Assembly (NCBI GenBank): GCA_025094145.1 | Contig: JALLLS010000152.1 | Span: 1-37,014, forward strand | DNA length: 37,014 nt | DNA from: Spinellus fusiger | Lineage: Eukaryota; Mucoromycota; Mucoromycetes; Mucorales; Phycomycetaceae | Direction of reading: 5' to 3' | Shown: positions 32,442 to 37,014 of the stretch, one piece after another | How positions within the stretch are numbered: position 1 is the first letter of the stretch | How the letters are laid out: the number at the start of each line of letters is the position of its first letter | Notes under the pieces: model-generated | The model's input: the letters and a program-made list of their open reading frames with translations, nothing else | Told to the model about the DNA's origin: nothing | Database searches by the model: none | Made by a program: the position numbers and the translations under genes

Positions 32442-32627
32442 TGTATTTGTGAGTAAATGAAAAGGAAGGAGCCATCTGATCTCCAGCCCGTACTCTCTTG
32501 TTTCCCTACAGAGACAGCTGTCACACCTATCATGTGATCTAATGGGAATGAAATCAATGGCATTATACTGATTTAAATATAAAATCGAGCTATAAAAATA
32601 ATCGTCCCGGGGTGAATGAATTCCTTT
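32442..32627. promoter_or_regulatory. Divergent promoter region eS4 / CUE-Smr gene
   Basis: Only 186 bp separate the two start codons. A plus-strand TATAAAAA lies at 32591-32598, 30 nt before the CUE-Smr ATG, which would leave a very short leader. The left part should carry the strong eS4 promoter; I cannot identify a specific ribosomal-protein-gene element. Confidence 0.6.
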
Positions 32628-34676
32628 ATGGGTCGACTACAAGACAAGCAGTACAAATTCAATGACAGTGGCAGTGGTGGCAGTAGTGGCAGTGGCAGTG
32701 GTGGTGGCAGCAACAGCAGCAGCAGCCACTTATCCATGCTTCTGTCTCCTGTGGACAGACTCAAGGTAGACCTATCCTTGGTGTAAAATGTGACCCTTCT
32801 AGTGACGTGTTTTTCTCTATTTTATTTCCCTTTTTCCTTTTTCTATTCTTCTTCTCCTTTGTTGTACGGTGCAGCGTCTCTTTTCTTCTCTGGATGACTT
32901 TCTCATTGAAGCAGTCTGGGAAGCATCTGATAGTTATGAAAGTGCGTATGCTGCTCTGAGTGATATGCAGCAAGAGGCGGATAAATACCAGTACCCTGTG
33001 GATAGTACAACCAGCACAACACAGAGTACTCAAGAAGAGAGTGATGAGAGTGATGAGAGTGATGAGAGTGATGAAAACAAAGAAACCATGGCGTCTCTCT
33101 GCTGGGAATTATCAACCACGACACTGAGTGAAGAACCTCCTCCTTCTCCTCCTCCTCCAGGGAGTGCTATAGAACAGAGCGTCGATTTTCTCCACAACTG
33201 CTTCCCAATGTACACCCGAGAAGACCTCTTTCTTCACCTACTTGACAATGACACAGACGTCCAACGCACCACAGAAGCCATCCTCACACTAGCCTTCATT
33301 GAAAAAGACCCTGCAGACAAAGAGCTCTCTGAGCAACCCACCCTACCTCCTCATCAGGAGAAGATGAGGAAGAAAAAGAGGAAAAAAGAGACGGTGCTAT
33401 GGAACTCTGGGACACTGCCGTTTGCTTCTTCACCCCCTCCACCCACAGAGAGGGGTCCCTTGAACCAATGGCATCACACAGATGCATGGAGTCGCAATGT
33501 CAGAGGGTATTTCCCTCAGCTACAGCACCAAGTCCTTGTCCATCTTCTCCAGCAGTGTCAGGGCGATACGATGGAGGCGCTCCATGTGCTGCTGACCCAC
33601 GCCACACAGGGGCCATTGCGGTTCTGCAGTACGCCCGAGCTAGAGACAGTGCAAACATCCCTCAGGGAGATCATGGGAGGCGTGGATCCATTGCTCCAGA
33701 GACAGGCTGCCCTGGGAGTGTTGGTGAAGAACATACCCCAGGAGAGCAAGAACACAAGTGCTGTACTGCAGGAAGCCATGGACTATCTGCTCACAAACAC
33801 CCCACCTCCTAAGCGCAAGACCGTGGTGTCCTTGGAGGTACCGTCCTCTCTTCTACACCCCACCCGAGCACACCTGTCACCACCCACAGCCAAGGAGATG
33901 CCTGTCCTGCCTGACTATCTCTTATTGGACAATCGACAGACGTATAGGGAGGATGATCCAGAAGAGTGTCGTGATCTGGCCATGGCACTGATCATGAAGC
34001 GAAATGATCTGTTTCGAAAGGCAGCCTCTGCTTACCAGACATCGAAGAACAAGGGCAAGGGATTGGGTGGAGTTGCGTTTTACTATTCAGACGAAGCACG
34101 GAGCATGGATACACAGGCCAAGGAGTGGAATATGAGAGCAGCCCGTGCTCTTGTACGAGAGAAGAGGCAGGTTTCTTTCCCCCCTTGTTTTTTTTCTTTT
34201 TCTTTGTGTAGACAGTGGGATCTGATCCATGCTTGTCCAGGCTTATTTATGAAGATGATCATTTGCTGGATCTTCACGGACTGACAGTAGCAGAGGCCCG
34301 TGTCTTGGTGGTGGAGGGTGTTTCTCAGTGGTGGTCCCGTAGTCAGACACAGTCAGGTAAAGAGTGATAAAATAAAATAAATAGGCAGTCCTGTCCCATT
34401 GCACATGGGGAAGGAGGCTGGGAAGACCTTCTTTGGATCAAAGAAAAGAAAGTGAAAGAAAAGAAAGCGAAAGAAAGAGAGTGAAAAAGTGACTTATTGT
34501 TTTGTTTAGCTCGACGCCAAATCCAGCCATTGAAGATTGTCACTGGTGTTGGAAATCACTCTTTAGGTAGACAGTCCAGACTACTGCCTGCCACACTGCG
34601 ACTGCTTAGAAAAGAAGGGTGGCAAGTGGTGGAGAGTCATCCTGGCTGTCTCTTGGTCAAAGGCCCTTTAAAGTGA
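32628..34676 (+). CDS. CUE/DUF1771/Smr-domain protein (Cue2/N4BP2-like), four exons
   Basis: Exons 32628-32765, 32875-34170, 34212-34356 and 34510-34676 encode 581 residues. After a Ser/Gly-rich start, three CUE/UBA-like ubiquitin-binding segments are visible: about 50-80 (LDDFLIEAVWEASDSYESAY), 148-189 (VDFLHNCFPMYTREDL, with the CUE FP motif) and 250-288 (VRGYFPQLQHQVLVHLLQ). A DUF1771 helix pair (about 412-478, FRKAASAYQ...AKEWNMRAARALV) precedes a C-terminal Smr domain with DLHG (498-501) and TGVGNHS (538-544). Yeast Cue2 and animal N4BP2 share this layout; Cue2 is the endonuclease of no-go mRNA decay that recognises collided ribosomes, so a similar role is inferred. The middle glycine-rich loop is TGVGNHS rather than the common TGRGNHS or TGKGNHS. 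Intron 2 is only 41 nt. Repeats of SDE encode an acidic patch. Confidence 0.88.
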
Positions 34677-34913
34677 GCAGCCGTTGATAGTAAATAATTA
34701 AGCAGTCCCTTCTCTGCTGCGTTTCTTTTTTTTTTTCTTTCTCGCTCTTTCCTCGCCCTCTTTCTATTCCTGGTAGCTATTCTTTTTGGAGGGGACAGTG
34801 CAAGTGAAGAATGAAAACTATTCATAAACAATGAAAACTACAAAAAAGGAAATGAAAGATAGAGAAATAATGAAAGACGATAAATAGGGTCTCTTCTTCT
34901 TCTCCCTCCTTTC

Positions 34914-36194
34914 ATGGCAGTGCACCTCACAGATGTCACTGAGTGTGCTATTCTCATCACTATTGAAAATGGTAAACATGACTTGGACACTGTCTACAAA
35001 CACTAGCCAAAGTCTCCTCACTAAAGAGGCCTACACACTAGACACTTCTCATCGAATACATTAGGCAGAGGATTCATACCTGATATTGACCGAGACGTGT
35101 TGATTTACACCCGTATAGCCCTTCCTCTTCCTCAAGTCATCGACGACCTGCTGCTGCCTGACAATATCATTTCTTCTCATCCTGTGGCATGCACAGACAC
35201 CCCTAGCTGGAAAACCACCATGGTCTACTTTCTCTCCTATAAAATGCTTCGACATCTGCGGCTGAAAGACACCCTGGTTAAACTCGAAGTCTCCTACTTG
35301 ACAACCCATGGCATCACAGAACGAGTGGGCACTTTTACTCTGAGCATACACAAGGCCAAGCAGGTCAAGTTGTCCGATAGAAATGTAGAACTCCAACAGG
35401 TGGGGACATCAGTAGAACACACTGGAGAATGGTATTCTGTAAGGAAAGAGGGTGAAGAAGCGATCAAAGTGGGACTGTTTATTGTGAATCTTATCAGGGC
35501 AAAGATGGAGGACTGCGACACAATGGATCAAGTCATGCCAATGTCTATCAGTAGGAGCAGTCATCGTGAAAGTGGCTTGAGTGGAAGAGTCCAACGACAC
35601 ATCCCTGGCCTATCCACCACCACCACCACCACTAATACTAATACTGCTGCAGAATACCTCAAACACCAACTTCTCAGTGAGTGCTCCGTCCTTTACCACC
35701 AAATTGGCACTGTGAAACAATCGTACTCTTTTAATTTCACTATTCTAGAAGCAAAACACCTCACCAGTCTATTCCATTCTGCCAACATCCAATGCCAATA
35801 CCCCCACCAAAAACTCCATTTCCAGTACAACTTCCTTGGACAGCGCACACTCCAGACCATTGTCATCCCGCCCTATCCAAAAGATACATGGACTGTCCTC
35901 CAGCACCAGCACCAGCAGCGATGGTGTATGAGTGGCCACCTACCCCATATTCTCGAGTGGATGAACCTCCACCGCACTTTTCATGTGTATTTGATCCTGT
36001 TGGATGAGAAACAGAAACATCGACGCACAATTGGTCAGGCAAAAGTGTGTCTCTCTCGATTGCACAGCCAGCAGCCAGAGAGACAGGCATTTCTTGTGTA
36101 TAATTACGGTCATCCTCATGATCTATGCATGTCGGCCACCCAGCAATTTGTACAGATTGCCGTAAGATCAGGGATCTCCCAAGGGTGGGGATGA
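34914..36194 (+). CDS. CEP120-like C2-domain protein, two exons
   Basis: Exons 34914-34971 and 35065-36194 encode 395 residues. The N-terminal C2 fold resembles the first C2 domain of the centrosomal protein CEP120: CAILITIENGRGFIPDID, then HPVACTDTPSWKTTMVYFLS, RLKDTLVKLEVSYL, ITERVGTFTLSIHKAKQ and EWYSVRKEGEEAIKVGLFIV, matching the order of strands and the KWY-type turn of that family. A Thr/Asn linker precedes a second C2-like part (YSFNFTILEAKHLTSLF...FQYNFLGQRTLQTIVIPPYP...RTIGQAKVCL). CEP120 promotes centriole elongation and ciliogenesis in animals. The long C-terminal coiled coil of animal CEP120 is absent. The gene lies 237 bp downstream of the CUE-Smr gene on the same strand. Function here is unknown; calling it CEP120-like rests on my reading of the pattern. 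Confidence 0.72.
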
Positions 36195-36647
36195 CACGTG
36201 ATATAGAGAGAAATACACACAGATGAGTGTCTGTGCTTCTTTCTTATTCTATTGTGGTGGGTGCAAGAAACACAGGAGTTTCCTTTTTTGTATTATATTG
36301 TTCTACGTCCGCATGTCTCCCAATTCAACACAGTGTATAAAATAATAAAAATAATAAAGCAGTCCAAAGCAAAAGAGAAGTGAGTGTAGGCATGCGTCGA
36401 TGTTGAGAGAGATAAACACACCTACACCCCTTTAGACAGATTCAAGATAAGGACTCTTTTGGTAAGAACAAAACGCAGCCACAGGTCTTTTTATAATAAG
36501 AGAAGGAAAGAAAGAAAAGAAATGCTGTTTATTCATTACAATATTTACTCTTATTTGTACTATGATTTAATACACTTCTGATGTCTTTTATAAAGTGAAT
36601 TGATACTTTTTGTTGTATGAGCGTTCAGTATAGAAAATGGATTCATA
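36195..36647. other. Intergenic region before the right Tc1-like copy
   Basis: AT-rich sequence with the poly(A) signal above and no supported gene. Confidence 0.45.
36344..36349 (+). promoter_or_regulatory. Candidate poly(A) signal of the CEP120-like gene
   Basis: AATAAA, followed by a second at 36353, about 150 nt after the stop codon. Confidence 0.45.
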
Positions 36648-37014
36648 TACAGTCGCATCCAATTGAATTGAATACTTGCTGACTATTTAATAATAAAAGT
36701 ACTTTTATTTTATGTGTATAAAACTCTTTTTTCTTTCTGAATATTATTAAACCAACACACCATGTCAAATAGATATTCAGAAACTCACAGTTGTGGAGAA
36801 TATATATATATAAAGGCAAAAGATAGAGGAATAGGGGGCACTTGTTATCAGTTGAAGGCTGGAGTAAAGTTAACTGTGATTACAAGTGTAATTGAGATGA
36901 GAAAGAGCCTACAGTTCAAAATAGTATCAGAAACACCATGATCAGCTACTGCAATCAGTTAGGGTTCGAATCTCCACATCACAAACAAGCCTACACTGAA
37001 GAACACAAGGAGAA
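36648..37014 (+). mobile_element. Tc1-like element, 5' part (copy 2), cut by window end
   Basis: Starting at TA 36648-36649 followed by CAGTCGCATCC, the sequence matches 4892-5258 base for base except for two visible substitutions (within the AAGTANTTTTAT block and CACAARCAAG). Both copies are 367 bp with no gaps. It breaks off at the window edge in the HTH-side transposase remnant, so whether this copy is complete is unknown. Confidence 0.85.

Overview
This is a eukaryotic nuclear window, most likely from an early-diverging (Mucoromycota-like) fungus; that placement is inference. The reasons are many short GT-AG introns (about 41-390 nt), compact genes separated by AT-rich DNA full of transposon debris, a LINE relic with a fungal-style RT zinc finger, Tc1-like transposase relics, and gene families such as CM1, CEP120-like, BAG6-like and ZC3H3/Red5 in one place. 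All gene models were spliced by hand from the sequence and every exon junction was checked for reading frame. There are no operons, ribosome binding sites or CRISPR arrays.

Layout. 1-4.6 kb: a five-CCCH-finger ZC3H3/Red5-like RNA factor (+) converging on a membrane-anchored metallophosphoesterase (-). 4.9-11.9 kb: a repeat-rich gap with an internally deleted Tc1-like element, several LTR-like modules, a frameshifted LINE 3' end, one intact tRNA-Pro(UGG) and a second Tc1-like relic. 11.9-18.5 kb: an eight-exon CM1 (centrosomin motif) coiled-coil protein and pyruvate kinase, both +. 18.6-20.1 kb: two more Tc1-like relics. 20.3-25.4 kb (-): a ten-exon secreted phospholipase B-type GDSL lipase and the ESCRT-I subunit Vps23/TSG101. 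25.6-27.7 kb (+): the spliceosomal cyclophilin CWC27, divergent from TSG101. 28.3-32.4 kb (-): a BAG6-like ubiquitin-like protein and ribosomal protein eS4. 32.6-36.2 kb (+): a CUE/DUF1771/Smr protein, divergent from eS4, then a CEP120-like C2-domain protein. From 36.65 kb to the end a second, nearly identical copy of the Tc1-like element begins and is cut by the window edge.

The genes do not form one pathway; most are housekeeping genes. Two themes recur. One is RNA and translation quality control: ZC3H3-like, CWC27, eS4, CUE-Smr, and BAG6-like for protein triage. The other is microtubule-organising-centre biology: the CM1 protein plus a CEP120-like protein, the latter notable because CEP120 is a centriole/cilium factor.

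The most interesting points are the CEP120-like gene, a long inverted repeat that should fold the first intron of eS4 and bring its splice sites together, a GC-AG intron in TSG101, and a non-autonomous Tc1-like family with one very recent pair of copies.
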